A stretch of DNA of 64,000 bases from Paraspadella gotoi (Eukaryota > Chaetognatha): positions 27,859,858 to 27,923,857 of the forward strand of contig CM119263.1 of the NCBI GenBank assembly GCA_051294375.1, in the 5' to 3' direction. The notes beneath the pieces are model-generated. The model had not been told where the DNA came from. It did no database searches and saw nothing but the letters and a program-made list of their open reading frames with translations. Numbering within the stretch: the stretch's first letter is position 1; every line of letters begins with the position of its first letter. Below are positions 1-10,640 of the stretch, in pieces. The position numbers and the translations under genes are program-made.

Positions 1-273
1 TAAAAACTCTTATTTTACTAATAATCTTTTTTTTTATTATTATTATCGTTAACATCGTTTAAGTATAACTTTTGTTTTGCTATCAATCGGTTGATCGCCC
101 TCGACTTCCTCGTTTTAGTCTTTAATTTTCCCACGCTCTTTGTCCTCGGGTTTTTCATTTCAGAGAGGGGTTGGAAGGTAGAAGTTAGGTTTCTTCTCTT
201 GTCTAACGCTCCGTCTTCTCATTCTCTCGTTCTCCTCTCTCTCTCGTCTCTCTCTTTCCTTCATCTCCTCTCT

Positions 274-304
<31 letters not shown>

Positions 305-489
305 ACCTAAACGATTCAATCTCATTATTTGTCGTTTTTTCTTCTCAAAACCTACGAATAAAAATCGAAAACAGAAAAGGAATAGATTTTTATTAGGTTT
401 TTTTTTTCTGGATATTCTTGGATTCTTTTCTGCCCTGCTAAAGAATTAGCTTTGGATAAAAGGTTTTCTCTCTCTCGTCTCTCTTTCCT

Positions 490-563
<74 letters not shown>

Positions 564-727
564 CTTCTGAAATGAAACCCGAGGACAAAGAGCGTGGGAA
601 AATTAAAGACTAAAAACGAGAAGTCGAGGGCGACTCAACGATGTAGCCAAAACAAAAGTTCTACTTAAACGATGTAACGAAATCATAATAAAAAAAAAGT
701 ATTATTCGTAAAATAAGAGTTTTTTAA
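1..727. repeat. Local inverted repeat around a CT-rich spacer
   Basis: Bases 1-172 match the reverse complement of about 561-727 nearly throughout, with scattered single-base differences and indels. The spacer (173-560) is CT-rich and is not itself palindromic. This could be a foldback element or a chimeric read at a contig edge. The scattered indels resemble those in the large inverted copy at 42.8-56 kb, so an assembly origin is likely. No gene is supported here; the open frames are translations of CT/GA tracts. Confidence 0.8.
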
Positions 728-1141
728 AATAAGAAAACGAGACATATGACGAACAATCTTTTAGAAATAGAAAAATAGTTGCCACAAAAGCAAATTAATA
801 TAAATTGAAAAACTTTATTAGTTTGGAGAAATGAAAATATTACAAGATCAAATTAAAACCAAAGATGAGATATAAAGAGAAATCTTTGCGACGAATGACT
901 GCGCGCGATACGGAAGAGAAGATTCGAATTAAATCTTGGGTGAAACTAGGATTGAACCCGGGCAGTCTGTCTCTGTCTCCTCTCCCTCTCTCTCTCTCTC
1001 TCTCCCTTCCTTTCCTCTTTCTTTGACACTTTTTCACGTTGCCTTTTCTTTTTTTTTAATTCTACCATTCAATTTGAGCTTTCTTTCTCTCTCCCGCTCC
1101 GCCCTCTCCTCACCGCCCTTGCCATTTCCAATATTCACGGT

Positions 1142-1182
<41 letters not shown>

Positions 1183-1596
1183 GAGAAGAGAGAGAGAGAG
1201 AGAAAAGAATGTGAGATGAAAGAATTTTCTTTTCCTTTAATCGTCGCTTCTTTTTCCGAAGCTTTTATGGTGCAATCGAAGCGTCAACCGAATATTGGGT
1301 AGAGTTCGAATGTGTGGCTCCATTTTAGTCGCGCCGCGATTACTCACGGAGTGTAACTAATAAGTCACTTTTCGTCGGTCGGTCGGTGGCTGTCAGTTAG
1401 TCGGTCGGTATCATATCCCTTCATTTATCCCACATTATTAAAAAGATCCATAACTCAGGTAATACTTATTATAAATTTCTTTCAATTTGTATAAACGGAG
1501 GGACCTCAGCGGATATGTATAAGTATACTTATGAAGTCACGTGGTTCGCCTCTTAAAAAACGATCATACATATAAAAGTTAATACGGCCTAAATTT
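728..1596. other. Non-coding, simple-repeat rich
   Basis: AT-rich sequence with CT tracts (about 975-1010) and a GA tract (about 1146-1204). On the minus strand at about 941-965 there is a short tRNA T-arm-like motif (GGTTCAATCC), a possible remnant of a tRNA-derived SINE. No open frame with normal composition. Confidence 0.6.
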
Positions 1597-1842
1597 GTGT
1601 ATTTATGGTGGACTAAAAACCGACCAACCGTTCATCATAGCGGCCATTGGCCGGAGGCAAGACATTCGCCACTCCCAACCAAAGGTTCCGGGGTTCTAGG
1701 CCGGGTGGGTCGTCTGGCAGTTAAGAGGACGGCGCAGCTTAACTGCCTGCTAACACGGTGTTACAGCCTGATCCGAAACTCAGGGCCTGCTTATAGTTGA
1801 ATGTTCTGTCATTAACACTTATCAATAATGTACTGTCTCTTC
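1597..1842 (+). mobile_element. SINE-like tRNA-derived repeat, copy 1
   Basis: A stretch of about 215-245 bp starting ATGGTGGACTAAAA shares long blocks with 32618-32825: a GGTGGACTAAAA start, CCAACCGT, GCGGCC(A/G)TTGG, a CATTCGCC block, TGTTACAGCCTGATCCGAA, and CTCAGGGCCTGCTTATA against CTCAGGGACTGCTTATA. This copy keeps a pol III B-box-like motif (GGTTCTAGGCC) at about 1690-1700, which suits a tRNA-derived SINE. Ends are estimated from where the similarity fades. The 67-codon open frame across it is incidental. Confidence 0.7.
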
Positions 1843-2329
1843 ATTTTTTATGTTGTTTAATTTGGTAGTCATTCAATTAAGCCAGAAAATATGCATAAAA
1901 AAGGTCACTGCGGCGCAACAACACAGATAATTACTGTTCTTTTTTTTTTTTTAAAAAACGATTCATGGGGAAGACCTGAAACGTGTTACTAAGGATATTT
2001 TTATTATTATTAAAGAAATACATCAACCTTGACAAATAATTATACTTACGTCTCACAGGATTAGTTAAAAATCGGCGCCTGTTGGCCATCCGTTTTGCTT
2101 GTTGTTATTTAAAATCACTACTGTAAAGTCAATTTTCGGTCTTTTAAAAACTTCACCAATAAAACCAGGACGATGGACGATGGAACCATTTCGATGCAGC
2201 GAGGACGGAGTGAAATAAAAAGACGAGACTATTACTACATCAGAAAATGAAAGATAACCATCTGACCCAAACTCGACGACACGACGACGACGACGAACGA
2301 CGTTGAAGATCTCTCTCTTTTCTCCTACA

Positions 2330-2354
2330 NNNNNNNNNNNNNNNNNNNNNNNNN
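2330..2354. other. Assembly gap, 25 N
   Basis: Run of 25 N directly 5' of the first visible exon of the 2.4-4.4 kb gene. Upstream exons may be lost or lie outside the window. Confidence 1.
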
Positions 2355-2374
2355 CTCCTCTTTTTACCTCCCAG

Positions 2375-2466
2375 ACTCACAGTCGAAGCATCAAACAAAC
2401 TTCCTTCATGTCTCCCAACTCTTCCGTCCACGGAGACTCGGGTTCCGTTCGTAGAGACGTCTCCAG
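2375..2466 (+). CDS. Exon a of the 2.4-4.4 kb gene
   Basis: Acceptor TACCTCCCAG, donor CCAG/GTAACC. Enters in phase 0 and leaves in phase 2. Encodes a Ser/Arg-rich segment containing SFMSPNSSVHGDSGSVRRD. Confidence 0.65.
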
Positions 2467-3228
2467 GTAACCACTATCACAACCACAATCACAACCACTA
2501 AAAATCACAACCACAATCACAACCACAACCACAATCACAACCCAAGCGAGTTTACTTTATTACCTCATATTATTATTTTATCATATAATATTTTTTCACA
2601 CTTCTCTCACTCATTCACATCCCTCAGGCCTCACAGTCGAACCTCACATATCGGGCGAATCACGGACGCCAGTGGCAACACCATGCTTGCTGCCGCCGTC
2701 AACAAGGCGGCCATGATAGGTGACAGTTCTAGCAGTCATTGTTGTCGTTGTCCTCGTGATCGTTCGTGATTTTCTGTTGTTGTTGTCGTTGTCGTTGTTG
2801 TCGTTTTCCTCGTCGTGATCGTTCGTTATTTTCTGTTGTTGTCGTTGTTGTCGTTGTCCTCGTCGTGATCGTTCGTGATTTTCTGTTGTTGTTTTTTTTC
2901 TTTTTCTCACTTATATTTCCCTCTCATTTTCCATCCCAGGTAAGCAGCAGCAGGAGCACCACCATATGCAAGCAGTCAAGACGCTGCCACCCAACGTTGG
3001 AGCGATGCAGACATCGAATCTGGCGATGCAGCAGCCCAATATGGGGATGCAGCAGCCGACGAACAGCTTCGGCGATTGGATGGAACTGAACAATCAGAAG
3101 GCAGACTTTCAGGGTTACTACGGAGACAACGAGTATATGATCGACGGGGCCAGCATCACAATGCAGGTTTTGAAGGGGGGGGAGATAATTGCGATAGACG
3201 GTTAGATGGGAGGACTTTCTGTTTGTTT

Positions 3229-3320
<92 letters not shown>

Positions 3321-4360
3321 TCATTCATTCTTTCATTCATTCATTCATTCATTCATTCATTCATTCTAATATTTTTTTCTTCCTAATTTGATTAAAATCA
3401 AAATATTCGTTATAATGACTTTTTTTTCATCTTCAAATTAGTTCGCATTAATTTGACCGACCACGCTCGCTGATCTACGATCTTGAATTAAATCGAATCC
3501 ATTCGAATTTAATTAACTGAAATTTTTTTCAAATTGAATTCAAAAGTTTTCCAAACTTGGATTATCAACTTTCCCACTTTACTCACCCACTTTATTTTTC
3601 TCACGCACACCCCCTCCACACCCCATCTTCCTCACCCACTTCCCCCCTCCACATCCCTTTCCTCTTTTCCAGCGCGGAATCGACCTTTCGAGCGCCGAAG
3701 AGGAATACATGGAGACGCAGGTGGCGCTGCCGATTCCCGCCTTCGACCACGCCTACCGACGCCGGCCGGCCGACGTCCACTACGGCAACGGGCCGACGCA
3801 GAACGTGGCGCGTGCCACGTTGCCGCGTCACGTCAGCAACGAATACGTGAAGAGGTGAGGAAATTAATTTGTTAATATATAAAATCGGTAAAACCAATAT
3901 ATCAAAATTATTCATTTATTAAATATTAAAGCTTACCCCTGACTTTTGACAGGCTATGGTGGTTTAAGCCCAAGGCTTCCATCCTTATTACAAGATTATA
4001 ACATAGCAGGTCCCTGCAAGCTTTCAGTCCAGACTCTCTCACAGTCGAGTTTATTCATTCCCGCAGTACATGTTATGTTTCGAGGAATATTTTAATATAT
4101 AAATATTGACTAAATCGCGACATTGCTGTTGCTTGGTTAATGAGGGATGAGTCAAATTAAATTAAAAATTTATTTTCTTTTAAGATCAAATTTAGATTTA
4201 TATTCAATTTCAGACCCAATTCTAAGCTAAGCATAATAATATTAAGGTGAATTTTAATCTTTATTCATAATCAATTACAATGTCAAACTTCATTTTCAGA
4301 TCGAATCACGAACATCAAAGAATCAACAACGAACTCGGAGTCATTTCAATCGATTCTTGA
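2375..4360 (+). CDS. 3' end of an unrecognised multi-exon gene
   Basis: Five exons join with matching phases: 2375-2466, 2628-2719, 2940-3166, 3673-3854 and 4300-4360 (stop TGA). Together they give 217 residues plus stop. All five acceptors end in pyrimidine-AG and all four donors are GT. The product is polar and lacks a membrane segment. It starts Ser/Arg-rich (SFMSPNSSVHGDSGS), then has AAAVNKAAMIG, a Gln/Met/His-rich stretch, and a tail with several tyrosine motifs (GYYGDNEYMIDG, AEEEYMETQ, SNEYVKR). It ends GVISIDS. Composition suggests the cytoplasmic tail of a membrane protein or a scaffold C-terminus, but this is inference; no family is recognised. The 5' part is missing behind or beyond the gap at 2330. 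Confidence 0.7.
2628..2719 (+). CDS. Exon b of the 2.4-4.4 kb gene
   Basis: Acceptor CACATCCCTCAG, donor ATAG/GTGACA. The frame fixed by both neighbours reads RITDASGNTMLAAAVNKAAM. Leaves in phase 1. Confidence 0.65.
2735..2895. repeat. Minisatellite filling an intron
   Basis: About three tandem copies of a GTT/GTC-rich unit of roughly 55-68 bp, each carrying TCGTGATCGTTCGT(G/T)ATTTTC. It makes up most of the intron between exons b and c of the 2.4-4.4 kb gene. Confidence 0.8.
2940..3166 (+). CDS. Exon c of the 2.4-4.4 kb gene
   Basis: Acceptor CATCCCAG; donor ATGCAG/GTTTTG is weaker than the others. Encodes the Gln/Met-rich segment (NLAMQQPNMGMQQPTNSFGDW) and YYGDNEYMIDG. 227 nt, leaving in phase 0. 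Confidence 0.7.
3231..3366. repeat. (CTTT)n followed by (CATT)n microsatellite
   Basis: About 90 bp of CTTT repeats run into about 45 bp of CATT repeats, inside the intron between exons c and d. Overlapping open frames are repeat translations. Confidence 0.98.
3673..3854 (+). CDS. Exon d of the 2.4-4.4 kb gene
   Basis: Acceptor TCTTTTCCAG, donor AAGAG/GTGAGG. 182 nt, phase 0 to 2. Begins RGIDLSSAEEEYMETQ and ends VSNEYVK. More GC-rich than its flanks, as expected for coding sequence. Confidence 0.75.
3865..3955 (-). repeat. Interspersed repeat shared with 17395-17475
   Basis: The reverse complement here (starting AAAGTCAGGGGTAAG) aligns with 17395-17475 (AAAGTCAGGGGCAAG), including AATAAATGAAT and ATATTGGTTxTACC blocks. 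Two inverted copies 13 kb apart indicate a dispersed element; the family is unknown. Confidence 0.7.
4300..4360 (+). CDS. Terminal exon of the 2.4-4.4 kb gene
   Basis: Acceptor TCATTTTCAG, continuing the phase-2 junction to give RSNHEHQRINNELGVISIDS and stop TGA at 4358-4360. No canonical AATAAA lies close downstream. Confidence 0.6.
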
Positions 4361-4513
4361 TACGAAAACGCGTTTTAGTGTAATTTCGATCCGAACGAAT
4401 CGGTTTTTACTGTAACTCCGTTCATTGGCACAAAATCTTATGGACTTTTCTCTTTTTCTCGCTCAGATATTGAAGCAACATCATTTAATGTGATAATATG
4501 GGAAAGACTGTAA

Positions 4514-4520
<7 letters not shown>

Positions 4521-4594
<74 letters not shown>
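4521..4594. repeat. (CT)37 microsatellite
   Basis: Perfect CT repeat about 160 bp after the stop codon of the 2.4-4.4 kb gene, possibly within its 3' UTR. Confidence 0.98.
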
Positions 4595-4600
<6 letters not shown>

Positions 4601-5129
4601 TTCATTTGCTACTTAGCATGCTTCGAATTTCATCAATGATTTAGAGGCCTTTTTTAAAAAGTATAACAAAAAAAAAGTTGTCGGACTCAAGAGAAAAACA
4701 GACTTTTTGGATTTTCTTTTTTTTTCGATCTGGAAACAAAAAAAAAGTTTCTTTTGTAAATATTATTTTCGTTATTTCACCATGACGATACATGAAATAT
4801 CAAACCGCTATTTGAAATTGATTTTTCGCAACGTATTCATATTTCATTCGAATTACTTTATTCTTTCTAGCTAAAATACATGAATTGCACTTATGGTTAA
4901 TTTGTTTATTGTTCTTTTTTCTTACAAAAATCGCAGATATTTAGTTCCTGAAATTTTCCGATTAGCATTTCTGAGAAAAGGTTTAAAACGGAAAAGTTGC
5001 GGTTTTAAAATGTTTCATTTCGTTACTGAAATAGCAGCAATTCATTTTTTTATTACATGCTGACTAATTCAAACGAGTGAAAAAAAATATGGGAAAAGGG
5101 AGGAGGAGAGAAAGTAAAGAGAAATCGAA

Positions 5130-5199
<70 letters not shown>

Positions 5200-6540
5200 A
5201 TAAATTGATCTAACAGACATTAAGTTAATAAACCTTTGTTAGAAATTAATCCTCACATATTTTTTTGGCGTCATTTATAATGCACAAAAATTCAAGTTGA
5301 TAACAAGATATTATTTATTAGCAAAAGCAAAAAATAAACGAAACCTCAGCTGTAAGTATCCTGGAAACTGTAATTGTAAATTGAGACAGTAACCTTTAAT
5401 TTAATAAGCTAACTTATTAAGTTAGGGCTTTATTTCATCTCATAAAAAAACATTGAATATTATCATAAATTAAATAAATTTAAAAAAAAATGAAAACAAC
5501 TCTATAAACGAATAAATATCGCGAAAATTATTAGTTTAATACTTTAATAGGCCTACGAAGATGAATTGCGCAGTGCGCACATCGTAAAGTTCCCAGTTCA
5601 TTTGTTTGCATTCAGGCTCGCCCCTTTTCCTCTAGAGGTCAAGCGGAGCTCGACATCCTTCAAAAAGTAAAGCAAAAGAGCAATAGGATGTCAAGTCGGG
5701 GAAATCCTGTTTTTCATGCTGGAGAGAAGCGATGACTTGAGTTCTTGCGACGCCAGTTGCGTGAATGAATCAGTCGTGACTTGCCCGAGCTCACCCAAAC
5801 CTATAATAGTGTATCAAGATGATTCAGATTTTCAAAAACGTTCACACAAGTGATCACACATATATATACTTTAATTTAAAACACCTTTTATTCGATTTGA
5901 AATTCTCACATGAAGAGATCCCGGTCGATTTTTATCTGGCTCCTAAATTATGCAAATTAGCTTACGATCGAATTTGTCAGATAACGATGACGCTCTTTAT
6001 TCGCGTAATTTTAAACGTTTTATTATTGTAATATAATAAATTAATTGAATATTATAGTTTTTAGAATATATATTTTATAATATAAATAATTTATAGTATT
6101 TATACTAATATAAATAAGACAAAATAGCAATTAAATGAGATCTTGAATGCTTCTTTTTCTTACCCAAAATGAGGAATTCAAAGAGATTTTTTGCATAAAA
6201 TAAATATTAACTATTTTGCTTGTTTTAAGTTCCTTATTACATTATAATATATATAAATTGTATTATAAATTGTATAATTCATTCGTTTAAGTTACTATTA
6301 TACGTGCTTTAATAAATAGGTAAATATGGAAAAAACTTGATAACAAAGATTAAAATAACCAATAAAAGTAAAATTTTTAAAAAAATAATAATACTAATAT
6401 TAAAATTAGTATTTAATAATTTAATAATAATAATTAATAAAAAAAATTATTTTAAAAATTACTGCAAAGAAAGAATTTAAATTATTAAAATTATTAATGA
6501 ATATTTTTCTATATTTTTAAAGTAATTTTTAGTCAACTAG
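4595..6540. other. Intergenic AT-rich sequence
   Basis: No supported gene. Contains a GA microsatellite (5141-5196) and a more GC-rich island (about 5555-5820) with no convincing frame or splice sites. The 70-codon frame at 5819-6031 has AT-rich random composition and no context. Confidence 0.6.
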
Positions 6541-6559
6541 GTTCCATTAGGATTGTACC

Positions 6560-6715
6560 CACGTAGGAATACGTGGGAATACGTGGAATACGTGGAATAC
6601 GTGGGCGGAATACTATGGGTGCAATTGTATGTGGGCCCAATGCTACATGGCGTGCAATCCTAGGGGCGCAATTTTATGGGCCAATAATACGTTGGGCACA
6701 ATCCTACTACCACCG
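6560..6715. repeat. Short tandem and degenerate repeats
   Basis: Starts with about four copies of a 9-mer AATACGTGG (6569-6604). These run into degenerate units of roughly 16-20 bp built on GGGC(G/C)CAATnCTA. It stands out as a GC-richer block in very AT-rich DNA. Confidence 0.75.
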
Positions 6716-8640
6716 TATATAACATATAGATAAGTGAAAAGGATCCATTCAATATCATAATCAATGATTAAGTATATTATGTTTGAATGATCAGGAAGAA
6801 AATTAAATATTACTAAATTTGAATAGCAAATACATAGATTGGACGATTGGATCCTTTTGTGTTTGAGGCAACATGAACCGGGACTCATTTTTTGATATGG
6901 TATAAATAACTATCTCTATTAATTTGTTTAATTTTCTGATCATAATCAAAAAACTACTTTCATTTATAAAAGAAAACAGAGAACTTTTGAGAGGGAAAAC
7001 TTAACTTCCAAGATTTTAAAGAATTGCTTTTGTTTTATAAGTTTTTTAAATCAAATCATTAATTATAAAAAATTAATCGAAACCTATTGTCTTCTAAATA
7101 ATGATAGATTGCTTTGTTAATTCTTCAATCAACCAAATTGAAAAAGTGAGTAAACAAACTATGATTAAAAACAATATGATAATATGATAACATTTTAATT
7201 GTTAACAACAACGATGAAGGCTAACAATTAGTTTCAAAAATGTTCATTTTTATGTAAAAACATTATGTCGTTATTGTTAACCATTAAAAAGTTATTATTT
7301 CGTCTCTAAATCAAACAACAAATAAAATAAATAATACAATGACTAAAAACTAAAAAAAAATCCGAGATAATTTTTTATAATTGAAAAAAAGTTTGACTAT
7401 GGATGCTCAAACCCTCATTCATCCTTAATTATAGGCCTATTAATAGTTATAAAAATGAAAACTATAGTACATAGGAAAAATGACTTCTATAATATAATAA
7501 TAGTTTAAGAAGAAGGGGATAAAATTGTAATCAAATCATATCCGTTAAAGCATTATTTTATTGTTATTTATCATTTGACTATATAAGATCATATTGTGGC
7601 GGGTATATTCACACCGCCTCATATTTTTATATTAATTTCTCTTTAAATATATGTTCAGACTGAATTTCAGTACAGCAAAACAAAAAATAGCGATTACTTT
7701 CTAAAATGTTTTCCTATAAAAAACAGAAAAAACTATTGAAAATCACAACATGCAGCTACTAAAAACTTATAAAATTATTAAGCATTATGAAATTATTAAT
7801 AAAACATAGAAAATATTATTAATAATACATATGTTATTAAAAAAAACTAAAACTCATCATCAGATTTCACAGGGAAAAGATGCTCTTTTTATGAAAAAAT
7901 TCGCGAATATCCGCCAGGTTCGCTAGTATCTTTTGTTCTTTTTGACCGGCTTGACCGGTCTTTAACATTAAAAAGATACGAAATGACGTATTCGATCTCG
8001 CGGATCTCTTATGTTCGATGCATTAAACTTAAATATTTTTATACGAAAATTATTTATATATACGTCTGATTAAGTGTGCAAACGTTTTTTTATGAAACTC
8101 GATGTTCTGTATATTACTAACTTTTGGTCTACCTATAAATCAGATTTAGATTTCATCATTTTTAGCAAAAATGAACTTGCATGAATTTAATCGAATGAAT
8201 TGGCATGAATTGAATCGGTGAATCGGCAATAAATAAATCAATGAATTGGAACGAAAAAGTACTTTTGAAAGTAGTTTATGACTAAAATACGCGGCTAAAA
8301 ATTATTAATTGTCCTCTCACGATTTTTATTCGAAATCTTTTCGTTGAGTATAAATCGTTTTGTAAAAAAAAAATGATGAGTTTAATTTAGTTTAACTTTT
8401 TTTGAAGTATTAATATATGTAAACCAAGTCTGTTAGTATACTTTAGAAACTTTATAAACATGATAAAACATTCGTTTCCGCCGATTTTGCACTTAAGTCC
8501 GACTTTCTCCCTCTTCCTGACATTAGTATCCGGGGGCCGGCATTTAAATCTCATCCGGGCCCTCTTACTAGTCTTATTAGTCTTAGAGATCTCCGTCCAG
8601 CAGAAAGACAAAAGGCAACATTTCTCATAATTAGCTTCAG
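6716..8640. other. Intergenic AT-rich sequence
   Basis: No supported gene. Contains a short imperfect palindrome at about 7170-7300 (TTAATTGTTAACAACAACG against TTAATGGTTAACAATAACG in inverse) and a 27-bp motif at 7595-7621 shared with 20170-20195. A GC-richer block at about 8460-8600 has no recognisable content. Confidence 0.55.
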
Positions 8641-8725
8641 GTTAATCCTGATAAATCTCGTTCGGCCGCCGCGACGGGGATTCGAACCCGCGACTTTCGC
8701 GTTGTTCACGTCTCGTCGTTCGCGA
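8640..8725 (-). mobile_element. Decayed tRNA-like sequence, probable SINE relic
   Basis: The minus strand holds a B-box motif GGTTCGAATCC at about 8671-8681, with an A-box-like TAGCCTCGCGAACG upstream. The T-stem has at least two mismatches and no clean acceptor stem forms, so this is a tRNA-derived repeat or pseudo-tRNA and not a working gene. Confidence 0.5.
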
Positions 8726-9426
8726 GGCTACGATTGCGCAATAAACGAGAAATCTCGTCGTGGGTATAAAAAGAGCGTAGCCAAAGACGAAAGAGAACAA
8801 TTATTTCGGTTCAAATCTCCGAAAAAAAACAACTCGATTTATATCTGGGTGGGGGGGGGTGTTCTAGTTTTGAAAAAAAAAAATGTTAATTTTCTTCGCT
8901 CTTTAAGCACGCGATCGACTTAAAACTTCGGTACAGGATAATCGACGATGACAACGACGAACATCGACAAAGATCTGGATTTAACGACAACAATGACGAA
9001 CGCCTGCCGAACCGGAAGTCGTTACCGGCGCCAACTCTTCCTATGACGACGCTCCGCTTGGTGAGTTGGCGCGACAAAATGACGTTTCGTTTAAAGCCGT
9101 TGAGTTTACGCGAAATAAAAAAAAAAAAAAAAAATCGCGAAGATTTCGGCTTCAACTCACATTTTGTTGCGTCAACTCACAGGAGGCGTAGATGATGTCG
9201 TGCGGGATCGAAGACAAAGTGACGCCGGAGTGAGGCTGATGTGACGCTGAAGGGACGCTGGTATCTTTGATGAACATGGAAGAACATGCTTGCAACTTGC
9301 AACTTACACGTTCTAAAGGTTAGAGATGATTGCATTGATTATTTAAGTGAGTATTGTCTGAAAAATAATTCATGATTAAAAATTAATTAAATTATTATTA
9401 TTAATTATATTCTATTATCCTTGCAG
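8726..9426. other. Intergenic or intronic sequence with possible exon fragments
   Basis: GC-richer stretches at 8940-9070 and 9170-9300 contain GTGAGT-like donors (9060, 9341) and short open frames. No consistent exon chain could be built. An ATG at 8948 opens a 32-codon frame (MTTTNIDKDLDLTTT...). Low-level evidence only. Confidence 0.35.
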
Positions 9427-9570
9427 AGTCTTCTCAATCTTTTGTCTCGATCCTCGGAAAATAAAAGTGGAATTCCAAGATTGTATGCAAATCACGCTTG
9501 TGTTGACACGTGGACGGGTCCCGACCGGATTTATGTGAAACCCACAGGAAGTGCACCTCCAGTGAAATAG
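9427..9570 (+). CDS. Candidate terminal exon, unknown gene
   Basis: A good acceptor (TTATCCTTGCAG) is followed by a 47-codon frame ending TAG, with ordinary composition (ANHACVDTWTGPDRIYVKPT and a GSAPPVK end). A second frame is also open for about 37 codons, so the frame is uncertain. No upstream exon with matching phase was found. Confidence 0.3.
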   Translation, partial: SLLNLLSRSSENKSGIPRLYANHACVDTWTGPDRIYVKPTGSAPPVK

Positions 9571-9691
9571 ATAACAGGAATCACGATATCAACTACTTCA
9601 GATTGTGAACTTTGCGCCGGAAAATCCGTTGAAATGGAGTGACTTATATTGTATTGCATTTTTTTTTTAAAGAATGTATGAATTTGCCATT

Positions 9692-9904
9692 ACTGGAAAA
9701 AGACCTCAGACCCCGACTAGGACCGAATGATCTTCCAATATCCAGCTGGACATCTTTATCACTAAACTGTGATACTTTACCTTTTTAGTTTCATTTTAAT
9801 GACACTAAATACAATCATCACGATTTAGCGATCAAAATGTCCATCTGTATATCGGAGTAGAGTCATTTTCTGATCCCAGTTGCGGTCTGCGGTCTTTTTC
9901 CAGT
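9692..9904. mobile_element. Foldback MITE, about 213 bp
   Basis: ACTGGAAAAAGACCTCAGACC at the left is mirrored by the reverse complement of the right end, ACTGGAAAAAGACCGCAGACC. The inverted similarity continues inward (GGACATCTTTATCACTAAA against GGACATTTTGATCGCTAAA). The whole element folds into a hairpin and has no coding capacity. Target duplication is unclear. Confidence 0.8.
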
Positions 9905-10514
9905 GATCTCAAATTCACACATTGTTGGTCTCTTCAGTGAAGGAGGATTATGGTGGGTTCACATTGCGGAACAGCCACCTCAGAATTAAATTAACTCTAG
10001 TCTCTAAATTTAAATTAATTCAAATTTGACTTACCTCGCGAAAAGAAATAATTAGTTACGTCTGGAAAATTGTTTTGTTTTATTAATGAGAATGAGGTAA
10101 CAATGAACAATTATTAGATGGGGTCCGAAATTTGAACTCACCACAAAACGTCTTTCATTAAAGCGACCGATTTTTGTAAATTGTTAGTTGTGTCTTGATG
10201 TCGAATCTTTCTTTTAACATTTTTTAAGTTTCTTATTCCGCTTGAATTTAAAAAAAACTAAATAAGTAAAAAATAATCTCGGTTCAAAAAAAAAAAACAT
10301 TTGGAGACGAACTGGAAATGTTATTACTGATTTACAAATGTTTCAATGTAAGTGAGAAAAGTAGTATATTGGCAGCAATGTAGCTATCAGAGATATTACA
10401 ACTTATGCCAAACAAAAAACAGGAAAGAAATTAATGAGCCGCCCTCTATCGGCAATTTTGATCTGGTTTTCAAAGAAATGAAAATGAATGTATAGAAACC
10501 GTTAGCATCAAGAA
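9905..10514. other. 3' flank of the homeobox gene
   Basis: AT-rich, no gene. On the minus strand an AATAAA lies at about 10078-10084, some 530 bases past the homeobox stop codon, and could serve for polyadenylation. Confidence 0.4.
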
Positions 10515-10640
10515 AACTATTTGAAATCTGACGCATTCTGCGAAATCTTCCCCCATAAATCAAAACCATTGCAAGTCTGGTACATTCTGCGAAATCTTCC
10601 CCCATAAATCAAAACCATTCCAAGTCTGGTACATTCTGCA
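10515..10640. repeat. 49-bp tandem duplication across the homeobox stop codon
   Basis: Read on the minus strand, the unit CAGAATGTACCAGACTTG(G/C)AATGGTTTTGATTTATGGGGGAAGATTTCG occurs twice, with a degraded third copy beyond. The gene-proximal copy encodes the last residues (QNVPDLEWF) and the stop; the others lie in the 3' UTR. Confidence 0.9.

Noticed and set aside
8640-8725. tRNA gene on the minus strand
   Set aside because: B box is good but the T-stem is mismatched and no acceptor stem or clear anticodon arm forms.
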